Source: Scolanthus callimorphus
Taxonomy: Eukaryota > Cnidaria > Anthozoa > Actiniaria > Edwardsiidae
Assembly (NCBI GenBank): GCA_033964015.1
Contig: CM066915.1
Location: forward strand, 12,981,573-13,045,572
Direction: 5' to 3'
Length of the DNA stretch: 64,000 bases
The notes under the pieces were generated by a model, which was not told the DNA's origin, ran no database searches, and was given only the letters and a program-made list of their open reading frames with translations. The position numbers were made by a program, and so were the translations under genes. This document shows, one piece after another, positions 1 to 10,795 of this stretch. Each line of letters opens with the position of its first letter. Within the stretch, counting starts at the first letter, position 1.

Positions 1-445
1 TTGTGCAATTCAGTTTATATAGTAAAGATTATGCTAATTATGCAAAAAGATAAAAGACATTAAAGCATGGAAATGCAGTGCATTTATACAATGTGAGCGT
101 GCAGAAAGCAAATATCTGCTAAACTGCGTACCGCAGATATTTATTCATGTTTTCACGTTCTTGAATGGTGTATCAATATTGGTGGTATCAATAAGCACCT
201 TAGGCCCCCTGACTCGATGTTGTATGTAATGTATAAATAATGAACATTTGCGCTTTATCGGGTGATATATACATTTTAGCATTGACAATAATAAACATTC
301 ATTAAGTAGAAAAATCATCATTTTAAATAAAAGTTGAGAAAGCATAGAAAATGTAGCGTACGTACAATAAAGTTGTGATTTTATCCGGCATAAAGCAGCC
401 TTCCATGGTTGTGACTTCCTTTGTAATTGTGTATGTATAAGTAGA
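1..445. other. AT-rich stretch without recognised gene
   Basis: No domain, splice-bounded exon or repeat structure could be supported. A 66-residue minus-strand frame at 145-345 shows no recognisable motif and is most simply chance. Confidence 0.4.
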
Positions 446-698
446 CTCTAAACGGTGGACCTAAGGCGCAGATTACATGAAACCGGTACGAGTTCGTATC
501 GGCTCTCATAAATTTCTTTACATGCGTTTACATGAGGCACGAGTTCATTCCGGTTGCTGACCCGACACCGGTCCGTACCGCTACTCACGTAAGCACCATC
601 AAAACGGTGGTGATTACATGAGACCGGTATGAACTCAGATCGCTCTGAGTTCGTACCGGTCTCATGTAATTACCGCCTAAGTTAGCTTAAGTTTAGAG
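446..698. mobile_element. Small inverted-repeat element (MITE)
   Basis: The ends are inverted: CTCTAAAC at 446-453 and GTTTAGAG at 691-698. Inside, the motif ATTACATGARACCGGTACGA recurs in both orientations, and 613-670 is a near-perfect hairpin. There is no coding capacity, so it is a non-autonomous DNA transposon or foldback. I could not define a target-site duplication. Confidence 0.55.
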
Positions 699-1795
699 CA
701 GAAAATCACGTTTTTACCATTTTAATATTAATAAATTTTAATCAATTACAGCCAAAATCATTGTTTCACTTTTTTCAAACATGATTTAGTTTTGGGTTTT
801 CTGTCCTATGACTGCCTAGTGCTGTCAACTGGGTTTTTATCGGGACAGAAAGCTGACGACTGCACTATGCAAAGCAAGATTTGATTTGGTAAAAAGGCTC
901 GACTGGTGGAACAAAAAAACCCAAATCCTGAATCCAAAGCAACGTTTTGAAAACGTGCAGTGTGAAACGACAAACTTTAAGCTACTGATGTATAAATCAT
1001 TAGTCTAGTCGGTAGAGGGGGTTCGCGTGCATCCCCAGGAACTAGTAACGAGACATACGTTTTTGGAATCCTTAGGATGTGTAGAAAATGGTTTTAGATG
1101 TTAACAGCTCGAAAAAGTGTCCCACGGCCCTATTCTGCCAGATTTTTGTTTTTTGTTTTCTTCAATGAGGAAATTTTATAGACTGTAGCGCTGTCCAGAA
1201 AAGCATTCCAGTCTTACCACTTATGTTATTATAGTGTCATTAATAGACTGAACACAAATGTATAATTTACATGTCCGTTTTAAATATGTGACGTTCCTTA
1301 CTGATATATATTTTCTAAGACCCTGTCAGCCTTTGTATTCCTATTAGGAAATACCAAAACGATAAGCGTATTTAACGGGAAAAGGCTTAGGCAGTGATTG
1401 AACTTGTCTACATGTGATGAAAGTATTCTTGAGATCGTAAAAGCGTAGATGTAGAATCTAAAGAGCTTTTCTGAATGGTGGGGGGACTGTGGGGGGACTG
1501 TGACTGCCCGCCAGGCCATTTTTGGTAGAGTTTATTTTTCCTCGCAAAGATACACTTGTTCTTTTGAACGGTGCGAAGACTGTATTAGATTATATTCTTT
1601 ATGCGCGCGAAGCGCGCCGAAACTTTTATGTATTGAGTGAAATGAAGTACAAAAATGCAAATGTTGAAGAAGTTGCTGGAATAACTACTTGGAAAATTTC
1701 TTGTGATTCCCCCTTTCAGGGCTTCAGGCTTTGAGAGATCCCCCCTTTTGCTCTCCTCAAAATGAAGTGATCCCCCCTAAAATCCTCTACTTTAA
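699..1795. other. Intergenic stretch, nothing recognised
   Basis: No repeat or coding signal could be supported. Short open frames at 1298-1519 (-) and 1522-1734 (+) lack domains, good start context and splice structure. Confidence 0.4.
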
Positions 1796-2110
1796 ACTAC
1801 TAAAATGTTCGAACATTATCTACTGAGGAAGGAAATTGTGAAAGCGCAATGAATTTATTACAAGAATGTCGCATTAAAATGTGCCGCTATTACGTATTAT
1901 TTCTCGCTAAGATGTATATAGACGAGAAGCTTGTGGCATTGGTAAACATAGTAAGAAAGTTTGAACATCATACGTGCTTATTTGGTATAGAAGAACATTG
2001 TTGAAGTTACGACATTCGCCCTCTGGTCTTGCACGCAGATTTGAAGCTCTCTTGTTTGTGAATGGTAATGAAATCTCGCATTTTGCCAGGGGGAGCACAG
2101 TAGGCCAAGA
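1796..2110 (+). repeat. Dispersed repeat fragment, related to inner part of the 20.6-22.3 kb element
   Basis: Starting at ACTACTAAAATGTTCGAACA this stretch closely matches 21116-21390 and, inverted, about 21535-21834. Single-base differences and small indels are visible. It is a stand-alone fragment of the palindromic inner part of the TTAA-ended element described at 20597-22347. Confidence 0.75.
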
Positions 2111-3148
2111 ACTTTTATCAAGCTTTTATCTGAGCCAAACCGCTTGTAATAAACATTTTCTGCCGCAACTAAAAACGTAATTGTTTAAAAAGCAGTTCCT
2201 ATTTGTTCCTAAATTTTGAATTTCGCGCCACAAAGGTGTTCACTCTACAACAGATGAGTGACAACTGCCAATCAAAGGCCCGCGGGCCCGCTCCTTTTAT
2301 ACCGGAACTCAGTGAACTCATAATAGCTATGCAACCGGGAAGGTCACAGTGCAGTGCTGATTTTTTGAGACCTATCAGTGGGATAGATATGTGCAAATCA
2401 CTTTTTCACATCACTTTTTCCGTTTAGGGTGCTTAGTTGTCATGACAACCAAAATGTTTCCCTTCATGGCCTTCAGTGATGTGCAAAAATATCTGATTTT
2501 AAGATGAATATTACATTTTAGTGCGAATTCTTGTACCAGCAGTCATAAGACATTGGATTGAATGGTAAGTGTAAATACTCTAAAATTGGCCATTGTTGCC
2601 ATGGAAACATCATCTTAATTAAATCATTATACAAAAAGCTATGTGTTGTTAAAATATAAATGTGTATAAACAATCTAAGACTTTTGTTTTGCTAATCCAA
2701 CTTTATTTTCTGCATTTTTTCGTTCCAGGTTGTCAACAGTGACATCACAGCTCCGTCTTCATTGCAACGGCAGTGTTGTTGAAATGACAAAATCTGAAAC
2801 CTCATCTTGTAGTGCAATGTTCCTGAAAATTTGATCAAAATTCGTTAAACCGTTCTCAAGATATTAAAAATAAACCAAAAAAGGGCCCTCGTGGTGCCAT
2901 CAATCAACAGCAGAATTAATTATAAAGGCGTGGTATATTGTTCTAATAATGATTATTTTCCATACCTTTGAAAATACATATCTTTTGAACTCAAAGTCGT
3001 AAAGAGTTGTGGGAGGTGTCAAAATGCTCACACGAATGAGTTCTAAATGATGGGCCTAACAAGAATTAATGATAAATAATTCCAGTTTTGCGTTGATCTC
3101 CTGAGCCCAAATTCTTGTTAAATTATATGATTCTCTAATTACAACACA
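2111..3148. other. Intergenic stretch, nothing recognised
   Basis: No supported gene. A GC-rich palindrome GCCCGCGGGC lies near 2278. Two overlapping short open frames on opposite strands near 2200-2430 have no motif. Confidence 0.4.
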
Positions 3149-3422
3149 TTACCACTGTATGCATTGCTACGCGACCTCAAAATTCAATGTTGCGATGGGC
3201 GATTTTTAGCCGTCAATCAAACCAAAACGCTGAATTCGGCCACTTCAGCGGGCCAACATTGATTGCAAAAATCAACCAAAGTGGTTTTAAGCTATGCTTT
3301 GGCTTCCTCGACTCGAATTTTTAACTTTCTGGTTCAAGAAAATTGACAACAATCATTTTGCGTAAAATCGCGAATCGCCCAACAGTGAATTTTGAGGTCG
3401 CGTAGCAATGCATACGGTGGTA
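3149..3422. repeat. Inverted-repeat (foldback) unit
   Basis: The arm at 3149-3211, containing GCATTGCTACGCGACCTCAA, pairs with the arm at 3363-3422 with a few mismatches. The intervening ~150 bp has no coding signal. This is most likely a MITE; its exact ends and target-site duplication were not determined. Confidence 0.6.
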
Positions 3423-3978
3423 AGAGCGATTGTCAGAGTGGATCGACTGGTGGTCGGAAAATCGAAATCTCCGATTTGGATGAAACTCGGTCAGGTGATA
3501 GTGGTCCATGAGTAGATCACGACACCACTATTGTTTGAGTCATAACAATTTCTATGTACGGATTTAAGGGGGGTACATTTTCACCCCCAAATGGTACAAT
3601 TTTGGCCTTGTGATATTGTGCAATTTGAATCGATTTGAGGCAGCCCTTATCGAAACGCGTTATAATATAGAATATTTTGTTTGCCGTTTATCGAAAGAGA
3701 TACTCTTCGACTTTCAAAATTCGCTTAAACCATTTGAAATCAATTAAACCTCAAGTTTTTACAAAGAGGAAAAGAAGGGGATACACAAGGGCCATTTTCT
3801 GAAGGTAAATTTTAGCGATTTTCAATTTACTCTTACGCTTTGTTCCAACAATAATCATCTCTGGTTTCTATGGGGACGTGAAGGCAATGGACCAATATAC
3901 ATGGGAATACAAAAATATATTTGGGCACTTCATGTACGTACAGCTGGCTGCCAATCACTTTTATGGCTATTTTGGGGT
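3423..3978. other. Intergenic stretch, nothing recognised
   Basis: No gene, tandem repeat or clear inverted repeat was seen apart from the end of the foldback unit on its left and the TTAA-ended MITE on its right. Confidence 0.35.
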
Positions 3979-4611
3979 TTAAGGTGACTCATTCGAAATT
4001 CAAAATGCACCCAACTGTGTCTGGAGCGCAAATCTGCTTCTCCAAACGCAAGGCTATAACTTCTGAGTCTTTTCCTCTATTGTTATAATTCTTTTTTCAA
4101 ATCTACTTTAAAGATGTATAAATATGCTGCTGGGAACCGATCTTCTTGAAAACATTTTTAGAAGTCACAATCTAACTTTTTGTGAGGCCCTAATTTCATA
4201 TTCCGGTCGTACTATAAAAACAATTTGCCGGTTTTTTGGCTGAAATTCCAGGAATCGATTCCACTTGTAGTAATCTCAAATCAAGCGAAGTTACAGAAAA
4301 TTCGTCGGAACAGAAACGCGGCAATAAAAATACCGTCAGTTATGGTCAACTATGGCCAAATTAGAACGAGCTTCACTCGTTTACTGACACCTTAGCGTGT
4401 CAGTAAACGAGTGAAGCTCGAGCCTCTGGTACCCAGGGTACAAGAAGATCGGTTCCCAGCAGCATATTTATACATCTTTAAAGTAGGATTTGAAAAAAGA
4501 ATTATAACAATAGAAGAAGAGACACAAAAGTTATAGCCTTGAGTTTGGCGACGCAGATTTGCGCTCTAGACACAGTTGGGTGCATTATGAATTTTGAATG
4601 AGTCACCTTAA
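3979..4611. mobile_element. TTAA-ended MITE, short version
   Basis: It starts TTAAGGTGACTCATTCGAAA and ends with the inverse. Arms of ~200 bp match both arms of the larger element at 20597-22347, so this is a deletion derivative. TTAA at both ends fits a piggyBac-type TTAA target duplication, although TTAA could also belong to the TIR. At 4368-4419 an almost perfect hairpin (arms ~23 bp) replaces the longer inner palindrome of the other copy. Confidence 0.75.
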
Positions 4612-4859
4612 GGGGTTTATACGCGGGTCAAAACCATTTTTTGCAACTATAGCCTCTTGAAGAAAAAGGAGATGAGACAATCAAACGTGACAATTGCCTT
4701 GTCTGTGCCATTGTCAAAGTGTTGACAGTGAAGATGAGCATTTAATGAAACGTTGCCATAGTAAAAACGATGAGGTGAAACATATTAGATATCGCCCTTC
4801 TCACACATTTCGCTGGAGCAATGCAGAACCAAGAAGATGCGGGGTGGGAGCACTACCCC

Positions 4860-4977
4860 TTTGAATCATCGTGATGGAGGAGCGAGTCCCCAACAATGGT
4901 TATAGCTACCAACGTAAACAAGCAAATAACCTAATATTTCCGAAATCTTATCTATCCCAAGTGAGGACACTAGAAAT
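4860..4977 (-). repeat. Arm of a long-range inverted duplication
   Basis: About 115 bp here is the reverse complement of 7124-7236 (both contain AGGAGCGAGTCCCCAACAAT on one strand) with only a few differences. The arms lie 2.2 kb apart and enclose a MITE, a G tract and divergent CRE repeats. This could be two insertions of one unknown family or a local inverted duplication. Confidence 0.7.
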
Positions 4978-5158
4978 TTTGGCCATAGACATAGACATCT
5001 TTTATTGGCACTTTGCATATGGTTTTAAATTTACATCGGTGTGATTCCAATAATGAAATAAAATAAGTAAAGCAAAACAAACAAACATTTAGAATATATA
5101 TCTTATCCGTAGATAGGCCATCTCAATGGCTGATTGCATTTTTATTTTTAAACCGAAG

Positions 5159-5460
5159 GGGGGGGGGGGGGGGGGGGGGAGGACCTACGGAAAAAAAATC
5201 CAGGGGAGGTGTATTGCACTCTGAAAATTCCATGGGAGGGCGTGTGTCTAGCGTTTGGATCCAAGGGGAGGGGTAAAAAAGTGACTTTCCAGGGACATTT
5301 TATCCAAAAATACATTTTCCAGGGGTATTTTGCCAGAAAAAAACGGAAATTCCAGGGAAGAGGGTCCTTTATGAGGTTGGAAATTCCAAGGGAGTGGGCC
5401 TAATTGACGAGTGGAAATTCCAAGGGAGGGGTTCTTTAAGGGAGGTCCTCAGCCCGAAGG
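5159..5460. repeat. Poly-G tract followed by irregular GGAAATTCCAAGGGAGGGG array
   Basis: A ~20-base G run is followed by about six irregularly spaced variants of a motif built from TTCCA and GGGGAGG. The stretch at 5209-5403 is open for 64 codons because of the repeat, not because of a gene. G-run/C-run elements of this sort recur at 35690-36115, 39023-39838 and near 48.6 kb. Confidence 0.6.
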
Positions 5461-5564
5461 CGCCCGCGAAGCGAAGCCCCATAGCTACATGCAGGAGGAA
5501 ATGAAACAACGCAAAAGTGTAATATGCATCTACCTGATTTTGATGGACTTCCGGTTTAATTATA

Positions 5565-6244
5565 GTCCGGCGGATTAGCGTAAAAAATGCGCACTTTTGG
5601 CTAAAAACACTAAACTTTGCATGTCAATAGTTTTTAGTAGTTTATTGAAGATAAGATATGGAGGCACGCTAAATTTTATTCGTAGCGAAAGCTAGAACAG
5701 TTTTAATGTGAACCATTGTTTTGCCATTGGCAGCCATCTTTGAATCCTTTGTTATATTCGACACATGGTACCAATTATCTTGATATTTATTTAGAATTTG
5801 TAGGTCATTCTTGAAACATGTCATCAAATCTCAGTCAGGCTATTGTCTTTACAATATAAATTATAAACGTTCCCAATAAACTGGTCGTGACATTAATAAT
5901 CACCCAAAACTCTAAGGAGACGTTCAACCGAAGTCAGTCAAACCAATCCATAGTTCAGAATTAGCAAATGTTGAGCTGCTATGGCTGTGCAGTCTAGAGA
6001 ACAACTTGAAAGTTCGCAAAGCTAAGTTCTAAACCTCATTTGAATAACAAAGCATTCAAAATGGCTGCTATTGAGCTAAACAATAGTTCACTCTAAAACC
6101 TCCCTAGCTTTCGCTACGAAAGAATTCTAGCGTGCATCTATATCTACGATTTAAAAATACATTGAAAACTATCACCTGGCAAAAAATTGGAGCTTTAGCC
6201 TAAAATGCGCAACTTCCTCGAAAATTTGCTCTAATCCGCCGGAC
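5565..6244. mobile_element. Tc1/mariner-type MITE with TA duplication
   Basis: The ends GTCCGGCGGATTAG and CTAATCCGCCGGAC are perfect inverted repeats, with TA on each outer side (5563-5564 and 6245-6246). Longer, degraded arms around TTTCGCTACGAA extend inward. At 680 bp with no open frame it is non-autonomous. Confidence 0.75.
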
Positions 6245-6249
6245 TATTA

Positions 6250-6815
6250 CTTCCGTTTGTGTGTCCGTCGTCGCACAGGCAACCCAAAAGTCATCAAACG
6301 AGGAAAGGTTTATATCTTAGGAAGGAATGAACCTCATACAGCCAAACTTGGGGAAAATTGTCTAAGTAGCAAGGGGAGTGCAACTGCATAGTCATGTGGT
6401 ATGATGTCATCGATGACGTCATCAAACGAGGAAAGGCTTATAACTTAGGAAGGGTTGAACCTCAGACAACCAAACTTTGGTGAAAATATCTAAGAGGCAA
6501 GGAGGGTGCAACTGCATGGTCACGTGGCATGACGTCATCGACGACGTCATAAAATAAGAAAACGTTTATATCTTGGGAAGGGATGAACCTCAAACAACCA
6601 AACTTGGGTTAAGTTGTCTAAGTGGTAAGGGGGGCGCAACTGCGTAGTCATGTGGTATGATGTCATCCAAGACGTCATCAATCAAGAAAAAGTGGCAAGG
6701 AGGGTGTAAGTCTTTGGTCACGTGGTATGACGGTGACAGGGTATGTACAATGGCACGTTTTGTCTCATTAACACAGGCGGCTCTGCTTTTAGCCAGTGGC
6801 TAAATCTATATATTA
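6250..6815 (+). repeat. Divergent copy of the CRE-rich tandem-repeat element
   Basis: About four units of ~125 bp each carry degenerate forms of the TGACGTCA-ATCGAT-GACGTCA core plus TCACGTGG/CATGTGG boxes. The stretch ends in the family's 3' signature, TTTAGCCAGTGGCTAAA followed by TCTATATATTA at 6815. Unit sequence differs clearly from copies at 7.2-8.4, 45.8-46.8 and 53.5-55.0 kb, so it is an older or distinct subfamily. Its left end abuts the MITE at 5565-6244. Confidence 0.7.
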
Positions 6816-6871
6816 AGATATTCATATACCTAGTGAAAAGTCTTCAAAAGGATAAAAACCAAAGGTCCACT

Positions 6872-7099
6872 CAACCTCGATCCCAGGGTCTTCTCGGTCG
6901 TTTTCAAAATGGCGGTTAGCTCGGGAGAGACCCTGGGGGAGGCGGAGTCACATGACCATCTCGAAACAAGGGACAAACCTCGTTCCCATGTTTTCAAACA
7001 GTGGTCATGCGTGGTCATGTGACTCAGCCTCCCCCAGGGTCTTCTCCCGAGCTAACCGCCATTTTGAAAACGACCGAGAAGACCCTGGGAACGAGGTTG
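6872..7099. mobile_element. Mutator-like MITE with 9-bp duplication
   Basis: TIRs of ~70 bp begin CAACCTCGATCCCAG and end in GGGAACGAGGTTG. The 9 bp AGGTCCACT is directly repeated at 6863-6871 and 7100-7108. A related element at 46841-47059 has the same ends and also a 9-bp duplication, which fits Mutator-like transposition. The arms contain AAAATGGCGGTTAGCTCGGG; open frames here only reflect the arms. Confidence 0.8.
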
Positions 7100-7495
7100 A
7101 GGTCCACTCAATTTCTAGTGTCCTTGCTTGGGAAAGTATACGATTTCGGAAATATTAGGTTATTTGCTTATTTACGTTGGTAGCTATAACCATTGTTGGG
7201 GACTCGCTCCTCCATCACGATGATTCATAGCGGAGCTCTAGCGCGGGCAGGCCCGCGCAAGCGGAGCATCATACCTAAGGGAAAAACGTAGTATACTATC
7301 GAGTTGATTTTTGAACGTCACGGGCATTATGGATCATTTTGATGACGTCATTGATGACGTAAGGGCACGTGACTTTTGTGTAGAGTTCCTCTTATGGTCT
7401 TTGAAACTTTGTCCAAGTTTGGCTTCTATAGAAGCTTCCCTAAGGGAGATATGATTTTTTCTTTATTTTTCTGGTATTAAACCTATAGCGTACGC

Positions 7496-7540
7496 CGTCC
7501 GTCCGTCCGTCCGTCCGTCCGTCGTCCGTCCGTCCGTCCG
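7496..7540. repeat. (CCGT)n microsatellite
   Basis: About eleven CCGT units with one interruption lie inside copy A. The other copies have only one or two CCGT units at this position, so the tract expanded after insertion. Confidence 0.9.
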
Positions 7541-7749
7541 TGTACACATGGGAACCCTGTGGTATGCAAAGAAAAAATTATATCTCCTCAAGGGAACATG
7601 CTAAGACAACCATACTTGGGATATTTTGTCTATGCCACAAGGGGGGTGCTGTAACACGGACACGTGATGCGACGTCATCAGTGATTGAAATATTAATATC
7701 TCGTGAAGTGAAGACTCTAAAACAACCAAACTTTGGTAGTGTAGTCTAG

Positions 7750-7981
7750 TACCCCATTCACACCAAAACCATGTTAGTTAAACAAGGTTTTTCTTCACCT
7801 TACATCATGCGAAGTTTGTTACTGCGAGAAACTATTAATAGCTAAATGATCACTTAGTAACATGTACAGTACAGTCTATTCCCTTTTGTTCTTGGAACTG
7901 TCTCCTCTTTGGAGATAAGGATTTAAACCAGTTTAATTAAACTACTTTTAAACTGGTTTAAGCGCCGGTGGGAATGGGGTA
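7750..7981. mobile_element. MITE with 3-bp duplication (PIF/Harbinger-like)
   Basis: The ends are TACCCCATTCACACC and GGTGGGAATGGGGTA, flanked by TAG on both sides (7747-7749, 7982-7984). Removing the element plus one TAG restores the continuous CRE-repeat unit seen in neighbouring units, which proves insertion. The interior includes a second palindrome around AAACTGGTTTAA. Confidence 0.85.
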
Positions 7982-8458
7982 TAGGTCACCAGGTGAGCGA
8001 AATGAAGGGGTCACGTGATATGACGTCATCGATGACGTCATCTATGCTTTAAAAATGAATATCTCATGAAAGGAAAACTCTAAAACAACCAAACTTGGGT
8101 AGTGTAGTCTAGGCCACCAGATGAGCGAAATTAGGTGGTCACGTGATATGACGTCATCGATGACGTCATCTATGCTTGAAAAATTAATAACTCGTGAAGG
8201 GAAGACTCTAAAACAACCAAACTTGGGTAATGTAGTCCAGTTCACCAGATGAGCGAAATGAAGTGGTCACGTGATATGACGTCATCAATGACGTCATCTA
8301 TGCTTGAAAAATTAATATCTCGTGAAGGGAAGACTCTAAAGCAACCATGTAAACCATGTACACATGGGAATCCCTTTCATTCACAGAAAATTTTATAACC
8401 AGGAGCTCCACTTTTAGCCAGTGGCTAAATCTATATATTAGGGGTAAGTGCCCCCAGT

Positions 8459-8632
8459 AAAGTCAAGTCAAGTCAAGTTTATTTCATACAAATACAATAA
8501 GCATTACCAAACCCGCAGGTAGCAGAGCTAATCGAAAGCTTTTTCCCACAGGCAATAAAACTATGGAATGGTCTGCCTGTTGGCGCCATAACTCAGCCCA
8601 CTATTGACAGTTTCCTAGCTAGCCTATACTGA
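8459..8632 (+). pseudogene. Non-LTR reverse-transcriptase C-terminal fragment
   Basis: An (AAGTC)n tract at 8459-8478 precedes a 37-codon open stretch (8519-8632) ending in a stop. It contains IKLWNGLP, the short motif typical of the extreme C-terminus of CR1/L2-like and related LINE polyproteins. Everything upstream is missing, so this is a 5'-truncated insertion. Confidence 0.6.
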
Positions 8633-9204
8633 CCACATATATTATTTATTATTACTTTTTTTTCTTTCTCTTAGTTATATGATTGTTATTTTATACCTTC
8701 ACGTCATGGTTATGCCTTTGTGAAGTATAGTATTAAACGTAAGGGCAGCTAGGCTTATTTTGAATCTTCCATGGGGAACACCCTCAACAGATTTCCGTAT
8801 AGTAACTGGTTGGAAGTCTTTTGATGTGATGTACAAAGTTAAAAAAGGCAAGTTAATTTACAATATTATTTATTATGAGGTTACACCCCTCAGCACGGGA
8901 AACATCTTTGAAAAACGTAATATAAAGCATAACTTAAGTAATAACAATAAGAATAGTAGTACCTCGTTTTAATACTTACGTTATGAAAAACTTTATCGGC
9001 TACCAAGGGGCGATTATATGGAACACTCTAACCCCCATCCTAGAAAGTTCAAGCAATATCAGAATGTACGCGAAGGGGGGCTTGGAAATCTTAAGGAACT
9101 AAGTTTCACTAGCGAGTCCCCCTCGGTAACGCAGCAGCACATTAGTACAGTTTTTATATTACTGAATTTTATATTATATTTTAACATATTTTAGGCACAA
9201 TTTA
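8633..9204. other. Intergenic stretch / LINE 3' flank
   Basis: AT-rich DNA with no recognisable gene. The first ~130 bp may be the 3' UTR of the LINE fragment on its left. A 70-codon frame at 8760-8972 starts at a non-ATG codon and has no motif. Confidence 0.4.
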
Positions 9205-9715
9205 CAGTGAGGGCACTCGAACCGTGAACAGTCCGGTCTTTTTCAGATGTTTTTTCTGAATTCTTTCTGCATTCTTTTGGGGGCGGCCAATCACAAGCGA
9301 CTTGAGTTTGTCGGCTCGACATAATTTTGACATTTTTCAGACATTTTTTAGACATTTTTCAGGCATTTGTTCTTCTGATTTGTGTCCGCGAAAGAGCTGA
9401 AATATTGTGTTCTGTACAAGAATACTTCGAAATGCAGGACTCAACAGTCTTCGCATTGAAAGGACAAAACATAAATTAGACAGTTTACGCCTGTTTTCAA
9501 AGCGCCGGGACTCAATCAAAACAACATCTGGAAATCATTTCGTTCGCGCACAACAAGTGTTTCCCAGCGTCTTCGTAAATTCATTCTTTCTTCCTCGAAT
9601 TTCAGGAAGTTTTTTCTATAACATTTACACAACAAATCGGTAAATGCATTTCTAAGACGGATTCATGTATTATTTTGAGACTTGAGGCATAGTGCGGCCT
9701 TTTGACCTGTCAAAG
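9205..9715 (+). repeat. Left terminal inverted repeat of the paired-domain transposon
   Basis: It matches the reverse complement of 14145-14643 with a few substitutions and short indels as far as GTGCGGCCTTTTGACCTG. Beyond that, motifs such as GATCGARAACTTCAAGTAGC occur once on the right (~14115) but at least twice on the left (~9840, ~10005), so the left subterminal region carries an extra repeat. Confidence 0.85.
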
Positions 9716-10480
9716 CGCACACGTCCGTACTATCACACACAAATTGTCGAACTCTAAAATAGGAAAATTGTCAACAGCACTCTTGTTGATAGAGCTTTAG
9801 TTGCAAAGAACGAAAATAAATCTATAAATTTGCAGAGTGATCGAAAACTTCAAGTAGCTTTCAGTTGCAAAATTATCGCAAAATGTGAAACATCTCATGT
9901 CTGTAAACAGTTAGTCGTAAGAAAATTATCAAAGGCGCGTTTGATAAGCGCTTTATGTGTAAAGACCGAAAAGAAATCTTTACTGTAAATTTGCAGAGTG
10001 ATCGAGACCTTCAAGCAGCTTTCAGTCGCAAATCATCTCATGACTGAAAACAGTTTCGCGTATGCATAGCGATTTTGAAGCAGTGAACTTTCAGAGTTTA
10101 TTCTTGGAAGCTTGGGCATTTAGACAACTGCCTCGCACAGAGCACATCGGCCAAATATTTACAAAGAGGATTCAATAAGGATTTGCTTTTAAGTTTGTAG
10201 CTCTTCACGCGCGATGACCTGATACTTATACCTAGTATTGTCAAATTAGATTCACGTTGAATAATTCAATGAACACAGCATCGCTGACCCACTCCCTCGC
10301 CTTTCCACCACGAAAATATATTGGACAAACGAAATACATACCTCGTACTTTCCTTCACTTCGATTTCTTAGGTATTTTCCTTAGGCTGCAAATGTCAAAA
10401 GCAAAACCTCTAACAAAAAACAAACAAGTGCAATATAAAACACATAAACGTCATCATTCAACACAAAAAGTATGGAAGTG

Positions 10481-10486
10481 TTTATT
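10481..10486 (-). terminator. Candidate polyadenylation signal for the minus-strand genes
   Basis: TTTATT on the plus strand reads AATAAA on the minus strand, ~255 bp downstream of the accessory-gene stop. It is the nearest canonical signal noticed; its use is an inference. Confidence 0.4.
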
Positions 10487-10661
10487 GCTACTCCTGAAAG
10501 AGCGACCTCAACAAATACAAAATGCTTTCAATGGTCTTCAATTCGTTCAATAACAAGTCCCGATCAAGATACTACGAGTAAAGCAACAGTTTCTAAAACA
10601 AGACTAAACAATTTCCTAGAATAACAGAATGGTTCTTGGAACTTTGTCTTCAAGTGTCCGG

Positions 10662-10795
10662 CTCAACAGTTTTAGTAATCATAATAACCATATTGCACGT
10701 ATGGGGCTTGGAGTCTGAAAGTCAGCACTAGCTCAACAGTTTTAGTAATAATAATAACCATATTGTGAACCGTATGGGCTTGGAGTCTGAAAGTC
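10662..10795 (-). repeat. Duplicated 3' end of the accessory gene
   Basis: Two ~67-bp direct copies (about 10662-10730 and 10731-10795) share CTCAACAGTTTTAGTAAT and GGCTTGGAGTCTGAAAGTCA. On the minus strand each holds a splice-acceptor-like TTTCAG followed by a short Tyr-rich coding tail and a stop. The inner copy is the in-frame C-terminus of the 342-residue protein; the outer copy could act as an alternative terminal exon. Confidence 0.6.

Larger units (their letters stand above)
7237..8440 (+). mobile_element. CRE-repeat element, copy A (complete)
   Basis: The head is a GC-rich hairpin (GCGCGGGC...GCCCGCGC, 7241-7259) and the tail is the TTTAGCCAGTGGCTAAA palindrome plus TCTATATATTA ending at 8440. 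AGCGGAGCTC lies near both ends in inverted orientation. The body has ~126-bp tandem units carrying GTCACGTGATATGACGTCAT then CGATGACGTCATC: a CACGTG E-box and two CRE palindromes. It holds no protein gene. Family classification is unknown; the hairpin near one end recalls Helitrons, but the CTRR end is not evident. Confidence 0.7.

Noticed and set aside
8042..8245. Open frames reading FSSIDDVIDDVISRDH in the CRE repeats, also at 46203-46436 and 53767-54029
   Set aside because: They are translations of the stop-free palindromic repeat, shift frame between units and occur on both strands; no start context or domain.
10257..10553. 98-codon plus-strand frame in the transposon's left subterminal region
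   Set aside because: No domain, lies in the probable 3' UTR of the minus-strand genes.
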